In this document: in pieces, positions 37,992 through 47,316 of the stretch
Position numbering within the stretch: position 1 is the stretch's first letter
How the letters are laid out: every line of letters starts with the position of its first letter
Assembly (NCBI RefSeq): GCF_002831585.1
Contig: NZ_CP025113.1
Span: forward strand, 1,240,001-1,304,000
Reading direction: 5' to 3'
Source of the DNA: Bradyrhizobium sp. SK17
GTDB lineage: Bacteria > Pseudomonadota > Alphaproteobacteria > Rhizobiales > Xanthobacteraceae
Length of the DNA: 64,000 nt
Made by a program: the position numbers and the translations under genes
Notes under the pieces: model-generated
Seen by the model: only the letters and a program-made list of their open reading frames with translations
Database searches by the model: none
Told to the model about the DNA's origin: nothing

Positions 37992-38939
37992 TCACGCCGC
38001 CTTCGCTTTAGCGCCGCGCGGCAGGCCGGCGCGGGCGAGGCCGCCATAGAGCGCTTCGCCCGGCATCTCGGCTTTCAAGATCGATCGCACCTCGACCAAC
38101 CGGTCGAGATCGATGCCGGTCGGAAATCCCTTGCTTTCGCACAGGAAGACGAGATCCTCGAACACCACATTGCCGGTGGCGCCCGGCGCGAACGGACAGC
38201 CGCCGAGGCCGCCGAGCGAACCGTCGAGCACGCGGGCGCCCTCATCGAGCGCGGCGGAGGCGTTGGCGATGCCCATGCCGCGCGTGTCGTGCAGATGGAC
38301 GCAGACCGGCTTCGATCCCGCGATCTTCACCGCACCACGCGTCAGCTCGCCAACCGCCTTCGGCCCGGCATAGCCGACGGTATCGGCGATCGCGACCATG
38401 TCGACGCCGACCTCGTAGAGCTTCTCGGTGAGGCGCAGCACCTCGCTCGGATCGACCGGACCGACGATCGAGCAACCCAGCCCCATCGAGATCGCGGCAT
38501 TGACCAGCGGCTTGTGCGCGCTGGCGTCGCGCAACTCACAGAGCCGCCTGATGTTCTCGATCGCCGATTCGCGCGAGCGGTTGGCATTGGCCTGGCTGTG
38601 CTCCTCGGTCGCCGACACCACCGAGGCGATCTCGGCGACGCCGGAGGCCAGCGCCTCGTTGACGCCACGCTCGTTCAGCGCCAACGCGACGCCGTGCGCA
38701 CCGGGCAGCGCCGCGATGGTGGCGACGACGTCGCGGACATCGACGAATTGCGGGAAGGTCCTGGCCGGCAGGAACGAGCCGACCTCGAAATGCCGGACGC
38801 CGGCGGCATATTCGTCGCGCACCCAGCGTTGCTTCGCCGCGGTCGACGGGAAGGTCTTCACCAGTTGCAGGCCATCGCGCAGGCCGACCTCGCGCAAGCT
38901 CACTCTGTTGTCGGGATAGATGTCGTGGACGCGGGTCAT
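37992..38939 (-). CDS. Hydroxymethylglutaryl-CoA lyase family protein
   Basis: 315 residues with an HMG-CoA lyase/DRE-TIM barrel. The N-terminal metal/catalytic motif is REVGLRDGLQ, the metal histidines are in CVHLHDTRGMG and the glycine-rich cysteine loop is GGLGGCPFAPGATGN. The reaction would cleave a 3-hydroxy-3-methyl-acyl-CoA such as HMG-CoA to acetyl-CoA plus a keto acid. It lies 7 bases downstream of a CaiB/BaiF CoA-transferase, so the pair probably activates and then cleaves one acid. Citramalate- or itaconate-type substrates are alternatives to HMG. Confidence 0.88.
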   Translation of the reverse strand: MTRVHDIYPDNRVSLREVGLRDGLQLVKTFPSTAAKQRWVRDEYAAGVRHFEVGSFLPARTFPQFVDVRDVVATIAALPGAHGVALALNERGVNEALASGVAEIASVVSATEEHSQANANRSRESAIENIRRLCELRDASAHKPLVNAAISMGLGCSIVGPVDPSEVLRLTEKLYEVGVDMVAIADTVGYAGPKAVGELTRGAVKIAGSKPVCVHLHDTRGMGIANASAALDEGARVLDGSLGGLGGCPFAPGATGNVVFEDLVFLCESKGFPTGIDLDRLVEVRSILKAEMPGEALYGGLARAGLPRGAKAKAA

Positions 38940-38946
38940 GTCAGCC

Positions 38947-40116
38947 TCACGCAGCGTTGCCGGTTGATGAAATTGTCTGCTGGTCGAGCTCGGCGCGTAC
39001 CGCCTCGGTATCGGCGCCGAGCACCGGCACCTTCAGGCCTTCGCCGATATTGTGGCCGTTCCATTCGAGCGGCAGCGCCGGGACACGGAACGGCTTGCCG
39101 TCGGCGTTCAAATTGTTGACCAGCCCGCCGGGGCGCAGCACGTGCGGGTCCTGCAACAAATCCTCCGGCCGGTTGATCGGCGAGAAGCAGATGTTCAGTG
39201 CGTCGAGCCGCGCCGAGAGGTCGGCCACCTTCCAGCGCTTGATCACCTCGGCGACGCGCGGAATGATGCGGTCGCGCGCCATGATGCGGTCTGTCGTGGT
39301 GCGCAGCGTCGGATCGTCGGCGAATTCGGTCAGGCCAAACTCGCGGCAGAAGCTCTGCCAGTGACCTTCGGTGACGACGCCGATGAAGATGCGGTCGCCG
39401 CCGGCGGCATCGAAGATGTCGTAGATCGGCCAGGCATGCTCGCGCTCCGGCATCGAGCGCGGCTTACGCCCGGTCATCTCGTATTCGACCATGTGCTGGG
39501 CGACCAGGAACAGGCAATTCTCGAACAGGCCGATGCGGATGTCGGCGCCGTTCTCGTTGCCGCCGCGCTTCTGATAGAGCGCGGCGAGGATCGAGATCAC
39601 CCCGAACATGCCGCCCATGATGTCGTTGGCGGAGGAGCCGACGCGCTGCGGCTTGTCGCGCGTGCCGGTCATCGCGGCGAGCCCCGACATCATCTGCACG
39701 ACCTCGTCGAGCGCCGGCCGATGATCATAGGGGCCGGAGAGAAAGCCCTTGTGGCCGGCGATGATCAGATGCGGATATTTCGCGCGCAGTTCTTCAGGCC
39801 CGAGCCCCTGCTTGTCGAGCTGGCCGTCGCGAAAATTCTCCAGGAACACATCGGCGCTGGCGAGCAGAAGGTGCATCGTCTCGCGATCCTCGGGCCTGGC
39901 CAGATCGAGCACGACGCTGCGCTTGCCACGGTTGAACAGCGGAAAGAACGAGACGCCCATGCCGCCGAGCGAGCGCGTCTTGTCGCCGGCGGGAGGTTCG
40001 ACCTTGATGACCTCGGCGCCGAGTTGCGCCAGGATCATGCCGCAGGTCGGCCCCATCACCATGTGGGTCATCTCGACGACCCTCACGCCCTCCAGCGGCA
40101 ATCCGCTCCCGGTCAT
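38947..40116 (-). CDS. CaiB/BaiF family class III CoA-transferase
   Basis: 389 residues from the ATG at 40116 (MTGSGLPLEGVRVVEM), which has GGAGAAA upstream; the frame is open further but without similarity. The family fold is clear (TCGMILAQLGAEVIKVEPPAGD). The probable catalytic Asp is D165 in SSANDIMGGMFGVISILAAL. It would move CoA from an acyl-CoA donor to an organic acid. It overlaps no gene but sits 7 bases upstream of the HMG-CoA lyase gene. A LysR regulator is divergent. Confidence 0.88.
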   Translation of the reverse strand: MTGSGLPLEGVRVVEMTHMVMGPTCGMILAQLGAEVIKVEPPAGDKTRSLGGMGVSFFPLFNRGKRSVVLDLARPEDRETMHLLLASADVFLENFRDGQLDKQGLGPEELRAKYPHLIIAGHKGFLSGPYDHRPALDEVVQMMSGLAAMTGTRDKPQRVGSSANDIMGGMFGVISILAALYQKRGGNENGADIRIGLFENCLFLVAQHMVEYEMTGRKPRSMPEREHAWPIYDIFDAAGGDRIFIGVVTEGHWQSFCREFGLTEFADDPTLRTTTDRIMARDRIIPRVAEVIKRWKVADLSARLDALNICFSPINRPEDLLQDPHVLRPGGLVNNLNADGKPFRVPALPLEWNGHNIGEGLKVPVLGADTEAVRAELDQQTISSTGNAA

Positions 40117-40266
40117 CGGTTTCTCCGTGCTCGTTGCGCTCTGGTTTCGGCGCGTTTTCGTCGGGCGAAAACGCTCCCTGATCGGCACAGGTTAGGCTTC
40201 CGTACGCTATCTGAAAAATATAATCTGTCGAATAGTGTGTTCGTCATTCCAGAACGCTGAACCCCG

Positions 40267-41190
40267 ATGGATTCGCGCCAGCTTCGCTATTTCATCGCCG
40301 TCTACGAGCAGCGCAACCTGTCGCGGGCGGCGGACCAGGCCAATGTCGCGCAATCCGCGCTCAGCCACCACATCGCCAACCTCGAAGCTGAGTTCGCCAC
40401 CCTGCTGTTCGAGCGCAAGCCACGCGGCATGGAACCGACCGCCGCGGGCGAGCGGCTCTACGAGCATGCCCGCATCATCCTGCGCGCCATGGCAGCGGCC
40501 GAGCGCGAGATCAAGGAAGGCGGCAGCGAGATCGCGGGCGATATCTCGATCGGCATGGCCAATTCCGGGATGAAGGCGATCGGCGTGCCGCTGATGCGGA
40601 CGGTGCTGACCAAATATCCCAACCTGAAACTGTCGCTGACCGAGAGCCTGTCGGGCGCGACGCTGCTGCACCTGCTGAGCTCCGACGTCGATCTGGCGCT
40701 GGTCTACAATCCGCCTTCCGAAAAAGACCTGATCGCCGAGCCGGTGCTGGAAGAGCAGATGTTCTGCGTCGGCACCGAGAAGCTGATCGGCAAGAAGGCA
40801 CCGATCAGCTTCGAGGAAGTGGCAAGGCTGCCGTTGATCCTGCTGCGGCACGGGCTGTCGGCGCGTGCGCTGCTGGATGATCCCGTGCCGCTGAAGCGGC
40901 TCGAGGCCAATGCGATCCTGCATCTCAATTCGACCAGCGGCATGATCGGCGCGCTGACCGCGGGCCTCGGCTGCACGATCGCGACGACGCATTTCGTCAG
41001 CGAGCCGTTGAAGGCGCGATTGCTGGTCGCGCGCGAGGTCGTCGAGCCAACGCTGACCCGCACGCTCTATCTCTGCCGCCTGCGCAACCGCCCGATGACC
41101 TACGTCATGGAGGAAATGTGCCGACTGATCCGCTCCCTGATCGCCGATCAGGTCGGCCGCGGCGCCTGGGAAGCAACGCTCCTGATCTGA
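40267..41190 (+). CDS. LysR-family transcriptional regulator
   Basis: 307 residues. The N-terminal winged HTH is typical (MDSRQLRYFIAVYEQRNLSRAADQANVAQSALSHHI), followed by a periplasmic-binding-protein-like effector domain. It is divergent from the CoA-transferase/lyase pair and directly upstream of the MFS carrier. Its own upstream region and that of the MFS gene share a TCGA...TGTTCGTC block, suggesting that it controls all four. The effector is probably the transported acid or its CoA ester (inference). Confidence 0.88.
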   Translation: MDSRQLRYFIAVYEQRNLSRAADQANVAQSALSHHIANLEAEFATLLFERKPRGMEPTAAGERLYEHARIILRAMAAAEREIKEGGSEIAGDISIGMANSGMKAIGVPLMRTVLTKYPNLKLSLTESLSGATLLHLLSSDVDLALVYNPPSEKDLIAEPVLEEQMFCVGTEKLIGKKAPISFEEVARLPLILLRHGLSARALLDDPVPLKRLEANAILHLNSTSGMIGALTAGLGCTIATTHFVSEPLKARLLVAREVVEPTLTRTLYLCRLRNRPMTYVMEEMCRLIRSLIADQVGRGAWEATLLI

Positions 41191-41198
41191 GATCGAAA

Positions 41199-41221
41199 AT
41201 ATCGAACGATTACTTCGATAT
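41199..41221. promoter_or_regulatory. Inverted repeat upstream of the MFS carrier, probable LysR site
   Basis: A perfect inverted repeat, ATATCGAA-N7-TTCGATAT, starting 8 bases after the LysR stop. It is followed by TGTTCGTC. A degenerate relative (TCGAATAGTGTGTTCGTC) lies at about 40229-40246 in front of the LysR gene. Arm length and spacing are typical of a dimer site for an LTTR, though the strict T-N11-A form is not exact. Confidence 0.5.
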
Positions 41222-41316
41222 GTTCGTCTGGATTTCTGGCTTGCGGCTGCCAAACATGCGCGACCGGAACGCCTTCGCAAGAAAGGCGGCCACTGGACCA
41301 CACGGGGAGGACCATC

Positions 41317-42728
41317 ATGAGCGCCATCGAACTCGGCTCGGTTGCCGATCCCGCCACCACGACCAGCGGACCGGACCAGATCTCACGGCGGCTCGAGGCG
41401 CTGCCCGCATCCGCCTATGTCTGGCGGCTGGTGATCCTGCTCTCGCTCGGCGGCTGCTTCGAAATCTACGACCTGTTCTTCACCGGTTACATCGCGCCGG
41501 GCCTTGCCCGCAGCGGGCTGATGACCACGACGACCCAGGCCTTCTTCGGCTTCTCCGGGATCGGCGCCTTCGTCGCGGCGACCTTCGCCGGCCTGTTCAT
41601 CGGTACCTTCTGCCTCGGCTTCCTCGCCGATCGTTACGGGCGCAAGGCGGTGTTCACCTGGTCGCTGCTGTTCTACAGCGCGGCGTCCGTCATCATGGCG
41701 TGCCAGACCACCCTAGCGGCCTCTTGCTGTGGCGCTTCATCGCCGGAATCGGGATCGGCATCGAGGTCATCACGATCGACGCCTACATCACCGAGCTGGT
41801 GCCGAGCTGGATGCGCGGCCGGGCCTTCGCGATCAACCAGGCGGTGATGCTGTCGGCGGTGCCGATCGTCGCCGCCTTGTCGTGGTGGCTGGTGCCGCTC
41901 TCGCCGCACGGCATCGACGGCTGGCGCTGGGTCGTGCTGATCGGCGCGGCCGCCAGCATGATCATCTGGGTGCTGCGGCTCTACGTGCCGGAGAGCCCGC
42001 TCTGGCTGGCTCGTCATGGCCGCGCTGCCGAGGCCGAAAGGATCATGCGGACGCTCGAATCCGCCGCAAGTCCAGCGGCGGCTCGCCCCATCGTTGCGGC
42101 CGCGGTGGCGCCGCCGCGCCCACGGGCCGAAGCCGGCTATGCCGACCTGTTCAGGCCGCCCTACGCCTCGCTCGTCGTGCTGTTCATGATCTTCAATCTC
42201 TGCCAGGCGTTCGGCGTCTACGGCTTCTCGAATTGGGTTCCGGCGTTGCTGGTCGAGAAGGGCATCAACGTCACCAAGAGCCTGCAATACTCATTCATCA
42301 TCGCGGTCGCCTATCCGCTCGCACCGCTGTTGGCCGCAACCTTCGCCGATCGCTTCGAGCGCAAATGGATCATCTGCGGCGCCGCCGCCGCGATCGCGGT
42401 ATTCGGCCTCGCCTTCGCGCAGCTCACCGAGCCGGTGCTGCTGATCGCGAGCGGCGTGCTGGTGACCGGCGCCAACATGACGCTGTCCTACGCCTATCAC
42501 GCCTACCAGACCGAGGTGTTCCCGACCGCGATCCGGGCGCGCGCGGCGGGGCTGGTCTATTCGATGAGCCGGCTCAGCGCGACCTTTTCCGGCTTCATCG
42601 TGGCGTTCATGTTGAAGGAGGCCGGCGTCGGCGGGGTGTTCGGCCTGATCACCGCGGCAATGATCATCGTGATCGTGGCGATCGGCATCTGGGGACCCAA
42701 CGTCCGCGGCAGGCCGCTCGACGCCTAG
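41317..42728 (+). pseudogene. MFS organic-acid carrier, frameshifted
   Basis: About 470 residues if repaired, with 12 membrane segments. The TM2-3 loop LADRYGRKAVFTW is the MFS signature of the aromatic acid:H+/metabolite:H+ symporter group. The reading frame breaks at about 41711-41714. One extra C in the CCC run turns the local reading into QTTPSGLLLWRFIAGIGIG, the normal TM4 entry, and restores the rest up to GRPLDA. No other lesion is seen. It would import the substrate of the neighbouring CoA-transferase/lyase. Either a recent mutation or a sequencing error. Confidence 0.8.
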
Positions 42729-42888
42729 GTTCCCCCGCGCGTTCCTTGGCGCGAAGCCGGTGCCCGTCCCGCATCACGTGCGGGACAGGCTTCGGTTGAA
42801 AACGCTTTGACCGCGGCACAAACGGCACTTGCCGAAGCCATATTGGGTGGCTACCTCTCGCTCGTCATTTGCTAGAGGTAACCCGATC

Positions 42889-43641
42889 ATGTTGGACGCC
42901 GCCGTCAAGGCGCTTTCGCAAATCCTGTCGCCGCCGATGCGCACCATCCTGTGGCGCTCGATCGGGCTTGCGCTGGTGCTGATCACCGTGCTGGCGATCG
43001 GATTGCAGCGGCTGCTGAGCTGGTTTGCCGACTCCGGCGAGGTCTGGGCCGAGGGCATGCTCGGCCCCGGCTTCCATTCCATGCTGCATGTGCTGTCGTG
43101 GGTGATCTCGATCGCGGCGGGCCTCGGCGTCGTGCTCGGCGGCATCTTCCTGATGCCCGCGATCACCTCGCTGGTGGCGAGCCTGTTTGTCGACGATGTC
43201 GCCGACCATGTCGAGCGCGAGCACTATCCGGCCGACCATCCCGGCGTGGCGCTCCCGGTCACGCTCGCCACCGTCGAAGGCGTCAAGACGGCGCTGCTGA
43301 CGATCCTGGTCTACGTGGTTGCGCTGCCGTTCGTGCTGTTCGCGGGCGTGGGCTTCATCATCTTCTTCATCGCGACCGCGTGGCTCTTGGGCCGCGAATA
43401 TTTCGAGCTCGCGGCGATGCGGTTCCGCTCACCTGATGATGCCAAGGCGATGCGCAAGGAGAACGCGGCGACGGTCTTCACCGCCGGCCTGTTCATCGCA
43501 GCGTTCGTCTCGATCCCGATCGTCAACCTGGCGACGCCGCTGTTCGGCATGGCGTTCATGGTCCACATGTACAAGCGGCTGTCCGGCCCGCGCCGCGAAC
43601 TGATGGAACCGAACCGGCGTCAGGAAATCTCGATGCGGTGA
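42889..43641 (+). CDS. CysZ/EI24-like integral membrane protein
   Basis: 250 residues from the ATG at 42889 (AGAGGT upstream). Four or more membrane helices are seen, with the EI24/CysZ pattern: an N-terminal amphipathic part (LDAAVKALSQILSPPMRTILWRS), then long hydrophobic segments and AWLLGREYFELAAMRF. CysZ imports sulfate in enterobacteria. Alphaproteobacterial relatives are annotated as EI24-domain proteins without tested function. It is convergent with the EmrB-like gene. Confidence 0.72.
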   Translation: MLDAAVKALSQILSPPMRTILWRSIGLALVLITVLAIGLQRLLSWFADSGEVWAEGMLGPGFHSMLHVLSWVISIAAGLGVVLGGIFLMPAITSLVASLFVDDVADHVEREHYPADHPGVALPVTLATVEGVKTALLTILVYVVALPFVLFAGVGFIIFFIATAWLLGREYFELAAMRFRSPDDAKAMRKENAATVFTAGLFIAAFVSIPIVNLATPLFGMAFMVHMYKRLSGPRRELMEPNRRQEISMR

Positions 43642-43663
43642 CTGATGGCGCCGATTTGCGCCG

Positions 43664-45292
43664 TCAGGTGGACGCGAGGCCGAGCCTGCGCATCACGATC
43701 TTCAGGACGCCAGGCGGTACCGGCGACAGCGGGCCCTCCGGCGCGCGCGTGATCAGGGCGACCAGGAGCAGCGCCAGGATGGCGAACCAGAAGCACAGCC
43801 AGAAGCCGTCGATATAGGCCAGCGTATTGGCCTCGCGCTGCACCAACGCTGCGACCGTGCCGACGGCCCGCGCCATTGCCGTCCCCATGCCATGGCTGGA
43901 GAACTCGCCCGCCAGCCGCTTCAGCAGGTTGACGACGTCGACATCGCCGTTCTGGACATGCTGTCCGAGATAGTTCGAATGGATCTGCTCGCGGACACGC
44001 AGCCAGGTCCCCATCAACGCGATGCCGATCTCGGCGCCGCCGAGTCGCATGATCTGGATATAGGCCGCGAAAGCCGTCGCCCGCGATGGATCGGCGTTCG
44101 CCAACGCCATCACGATGATCGGCAGCAGCGTGAACGCCTGCCCGATCGATGTCAGCAGCACGATACCTTCGAAGTCCTCGCGCGCCCAGACATGGCTGAG
44201 CTGGGTGCCCCAGAGATTGGCCGCCGCGAATGCCGCGAAGCCGAGCACGACGACGATACGCGGATCGAGATGCCGGAGCAGGACGATCGAGACCGGCACC
44301 AGCACGAACATCGGCAGCGCGCCGTAGATGAACAGCAGCGCGCCCGATTGCTCCGGCCGCAGCGCGGTGACGGTGCCGAGGAAATTCGGCACCAGCGACG
44401 AGTTGGACAGGCTGGTCAGCGTGTAGAGCAGGATGACGATCAGCGAGAGCCCGACATTGCGCGAGAACAGCACGTTGAAATGCGCCCAGGGCCGAGGCGC
44501 GACCATCTCGTTGATCATGAAAGCGATGATCAACAGCCCGCCCCCGATCAACAGCGCCATCACGGTGCCCGACGACAGCCAGTCCAGCCGGTTGCCCTGA
44601 TCGAGGCCGGCATAGACCATCGCCACGCCGGCGCCGAGCAGCAGCATGCCGCCCCAATCGGCATGATGCAGCAGGTCGCGATTGACCGGCTCGTTCGGGG
44701 TGCCGAGATAGACCATCAGGCCCATCAGCGGCGCGATCACCACGCCCTGCCAATACAGCCACTGCCAGCCGAGATGCTCGACATAGAACCCGACCAGCGA
44801 GCTCGACGAGTCCAGTGCGAAGCCGACCCGGATCGAATACATCGCGATCCCCGGCAACCACCAGCGGATCGGCAGGTTGCGCAGGATGATCATCAGCGTC
44901 GCCGGCACGAAAGTACCGAGCAGCATGCCGTGCACGATGCTGAGGGGAATCAGCAGCGCGAAGTCGTGCACGAACGGGATGACCAGCGACACCACGGCGT
45001 AGAGCAGGCTCGGGATCCCGAGCACGCGGCGCAGCCCGAACACGGTGGCGAGCCAGGCCACCGCGGGCGCCACGAAGATCTGCGAGCCGATCGCAGCCGT
45101 CGAGAGCCAGGCGCCTTCGTCGAAGGTCAGCGAGAACGCGCCACGCAGATCGGGCAGTCCGACCGAGGTCAGTCGGCTGTCGAAATTCGCCAGGAATGCA
45201 CCGAGCAGCACGGCGACGACGGCGAACAGCGGGTAGCGCGCGACGTCGCCGCGCGAGACCGGGCCGCGATCGAGGTCGTCACTTTCCGCCAT
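43664..45292 (-). CDS. MFS drug efflux permease, EmrB/DHA2 family
   Basis: About 542 residues from the ATG at 45292 (MAESDDLDRGPVSRGDVARY), with about 14 membrane segments, the DHA2 size. The start overlaps the end of the HlyD-family gene by 14 bases, so the pair is coupled. With its adaptor it would export toxic organics through a TolC-like channel not encoded here. The loop motif LATVFGLRRVLG is a degenerate MFS signature. No local regulator is seen, and the substrate is unknown. Confidence 0.87.
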   Translation of the reverse strand: MAESDDLDRGPVSRGDVARYPLFAVVAVLLGAFLANFDSRLTSVGLPDLRGAFSLTFDEGAWLSTAAIGSQIFVAPAVAWLATVFGLRRVLGIPSLLYAVVSLVIPFVHDFALLIPLSIVHGMLLGTFVPATLMIILRNLPIRWWLPGIAMYSIRVGFALDSSSSLVGFYVEHLGWQWLYWQGVVIAPLMGLMVYLGTPNEPVNRDLLHHADWGGMLLLGAGVAMVYAGLDQGNRLDWLSSGTVMALLIGGGLLIIAFMINEMVAPRPWAHFNVLFSRNVGLSLIVILLYTLTSLSNSSLVPNFLGTVTALRPEQSGALLFIYGALPMFVLVPVSIVLLRHLDPRIVVVLGFAAFAAANLWGTQLSHVWAREDFEGIVLLTSIGQAFTLLPIIVMALANADPSRATAFAAYIQIMRLGGAEIGIALMGTWLRVREQIHSNYLGQHVQNGDVDVVNLLKRLAGEFSSHGMGTAMARAVGTVAALVQREANTLAYIDGFWLCFWFAILALLLVALITRAPEGPLSPVPPGVLKIVMRRLGLAST

Positions 45293-46430
45293 TGGCGGCC
45301 GCCTCGCCGGTGTTGATGCGGGTGACGACCGACATGCCGGGCAGCAGCCGCTCGAGCAATGGCTGGCCCTTGTCGAACCGGATCCGGACCGGAATCCGCT
45401 GCACCACCTTGGTGAAATTGCCGGTGGCGTTGTCGGGCGGCAGCAGCGCGAATTGCGATCCGCTGGCCGGCGCGATGCGCTCGACGGTGCCGCGCAGCCT
45501 CTCACCGGAGAACGTATCGACCGTGACCTCGACCGGCTGTCCCGGCTTGACGTTGGTGAGCTGGGTCTCCTTGTAGTTGGCGATCACATAGACGTTCGGC
45601 AGCGGCACGACATTGATCAGATTGGTGCCGATGTTGACGTAATCGCCCGGCTGCACCTGGCGCTCGCCGGTGACGCCGTCGAACGGCGCGACGATCCTGG
45701 TGTAGCCGAGCTTGAGCTTGGCCGACGCCAGCAGCGCCTTGGCGGCGTCGAGATCGGCGGCGCGTTGCTTCTTGGTGCCTTGCAGGACCTCGAGCTGATG
45801 GCGCTGCGCGGCGATCACCGCGCGGCTGGCCTTCACGTCGGCCTCCGCCTTGGCGTAGGAAGCCGTGGCCTGCTCGAGCCGCTGCCGCGTGCCGGCATCG
45901 GTTTGCGACAGCGACTGCTGACGGTCCTCCTCCTGCTTTGCCAGGGTCTGCTGCGCCTCGGCGGACAGCCGCGACGCCTCGGCCTGCGCGATGGTGGCAT
46001 ATTGCAGCTCGACCTGGTTGTTGAGGTTGTCGAGCGCTGCCTGGGCACCGACCACGCCGGCCTCGGCCTGCGCGACCTGCGCCTGGTAATCCGCAGGGTC
46101 GATCTGCACCAGGAGATCGCCGGCCTTGACGCGCTGGAAGTCGGAGACGGCAACCGTCAGCACTTCGCCCGAGACGCGGCTGGCGAGCTGCGTGAGCTCG
46201 GCCCGGACATAGGCATCATCTGTCGTCTGGATCGTGGCGCTGCCGACCCACGCGTTCCAGCGCGAGGTCGCCACGGCGACGAAGGCGAGCGCGACGAGCA
46301 CCGCGAACAGCGGGATTGCGAAGCGGCGCCAGAAGCCTTTGGTTGCAGATTTCGGTGTCACTGGCGCTGTCGTGGGAGCAGGAGCCGGCTGGGCGACGCG
46401 TGAGACACCGTCTTGAACCTGCTCTGTCAC
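45279..46430 (-). CDS. HlyD/EmrA-family membrane fusion protein
   Basis: About 383 residues from a GTG at 46430, chosen because GAGGAG lies 7 bases upstream; an upstream GTG at 46448 is in frame. One N-terminal membrane anchor (about 35-60, FAIPLFAVLVALAFVAVATS) is followed by biotinyl-lipoyl-like and long coiled-coil segments (about 110-215) and a beta-barrel domain with YTRIVAPFDGVTGERQVQPGDYV. It is the periplasmic adaptor of the EmrB-like pump encoded directly downstream. Confidence 0.9.
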   Translation of the reverse strand: MTEQVQDGVSRVAQPAPAPTTAPVTPKSATKGFWRRFAIPLFAVLVALAFVAVATSRWNAWVGSATIQTTDDAYVRAELTQLASRVSGEVLTVAVSDFQRVKAGDLLVQIDPADYQAQVAQAEAGVVGAQAALDNLNNQVELQYATIAQAEASRLSAEAQQTLAKQEEDRQQSLSQTDAGTRQRLEQATASYAKAEADVKASRAVIAAQRHQLEVLQGTKKQRAADLDAAKALLASAKLKLGYTRIVAPFDGVTGERQVQPGDYVNIGTNLINVVPLPNVYVIANYKETQLTNVKPGQPVEVTVDTFSGERLRGTVERIAPASGSQFALLPPDNATGNFTKVVQRIPVRIRFDKGQPLLERLLPGMSVVTRINTGEAAANGGK

Positions 46431-46496
46431 GTTACACTCCTCAGTCACGCACCGGAACGCCGGACGAGCCTATTAGCACACCATGCCGATCGTGAC

Positions 46497-47294
46497 TCAG
46501 ACGGTCTTCTCCGGCCACCGGCAGAGATCGTTGATCAGGCATACTTCGCAGCGCGGCCCACGCGCGAGGCAGGTGTAGCGGCCGTGCAGGATCAGCCAGT
46601 GATGGGCGTGCAGCATGAATTCGGTCGGGATCACCTTCTCCAACCCGAGCTCGACCTCGAGCGGCGTCTTGCCGGGTGCGAGGCCTGTGCGGTTGCCGAC
46701 ACGAAACACATGGGTATCGACCGCCATCGTGCGTTCACCGAACGCCATGTTGAGCACGACATTCGCGGTCTTGCGCCCGGCACCGGGCAGCGACTCGATC
46801 TCGGCGCGGGTGCGCGGCACCTCGCTGCCGAACTCGGCGATCAGCTTCTCCGAGAGCGCGATGACGTTCTTGGCCTTGTTGCGGTAGAGCCCGATCGTCT
46901 TGATGTAGTCGCGCACTCTGTCTTCGCCGAGCGCGAGCATCTTCTCCGGGGTGTCGGCCACCTCGAACAGCGGCCGCGTCGCCTTGTTGACGCCGGCGTC
47001 GGTCGCCTGTGCCGACAGCACCACCGCAACCAGCAGCGTGTAGGGATTGAGATGCTCGAGCTCGCCCTTCGGCTCCGGATTGGCCTTGCGGAACCGGTCG
47101 AAGGCCTCATAGACCTCCGCCGCCGTCCATGGCTTCGGCTTTGCAGCTTTCTTGGCCGCCTTTGCCGGCGCCTGCTTGGCAGATTTCTTGGCAACGGGTT
47201 TGGGCAGCGGCTTTGCCGCTTTCGCGGCCTTCTTGTTCGGCGCGGACCGAACGCTTGACGTGCTGGCGCGTTGAGAGCGGATGATTTTGGCCAT
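46497..47294 (-). CDS. nth: Endonuclease III (Nth) with a basic N-terminal tail
   Basis: 265 residues from the ATG at 47294 (MAKIIRSQRAS). The catalytic helix-hairpin-helix is LPGAGRKTANVVLN with its lysine, the catalytic Asp is in AVDTHVFRV and the [4Fe-4S] motif C-x6-C-x2-C-x5-C closes the domain. It removes oxidised pyrimidines and nicks the abasic site. The first 55 residues are an Ala/Lys/Pro tail (PNKKAAKAAKPLPKPVAKK) like histone H1, about 50 longer than E. coli Nth, and probably aid DNA binding. It is divergent from the DUF2244 gene, with 22 bases between starts. Confidence 0.95.
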   Translation of the reverse strand: MAKIIRSQRASTSSVRSAPNKKAAKAAKPLPKPVAKKSAKQAPAKAAKKAAKPKPWTAAEVYEAFDRFRKANPEPKGELEHLNPYTLLVAVVLSAQATDAGVNKATRPLFEVADTPEKMLALGEDRVRDYIKTIGLYRNKAKNVIALSEKLIAEFGSEVPRTRAEIESLPGAGRKTANVVLNMAFGERTMAVDTHVFRVGNRTGLAPGKTPLEVELGLEKVIPTEFMLHAHHWLILHGRYTCLARGPRCEVCLINDLCRWPEKTV

Positions 47295-47316
47295 GAACGG
47301 GATATACTGACACGTC

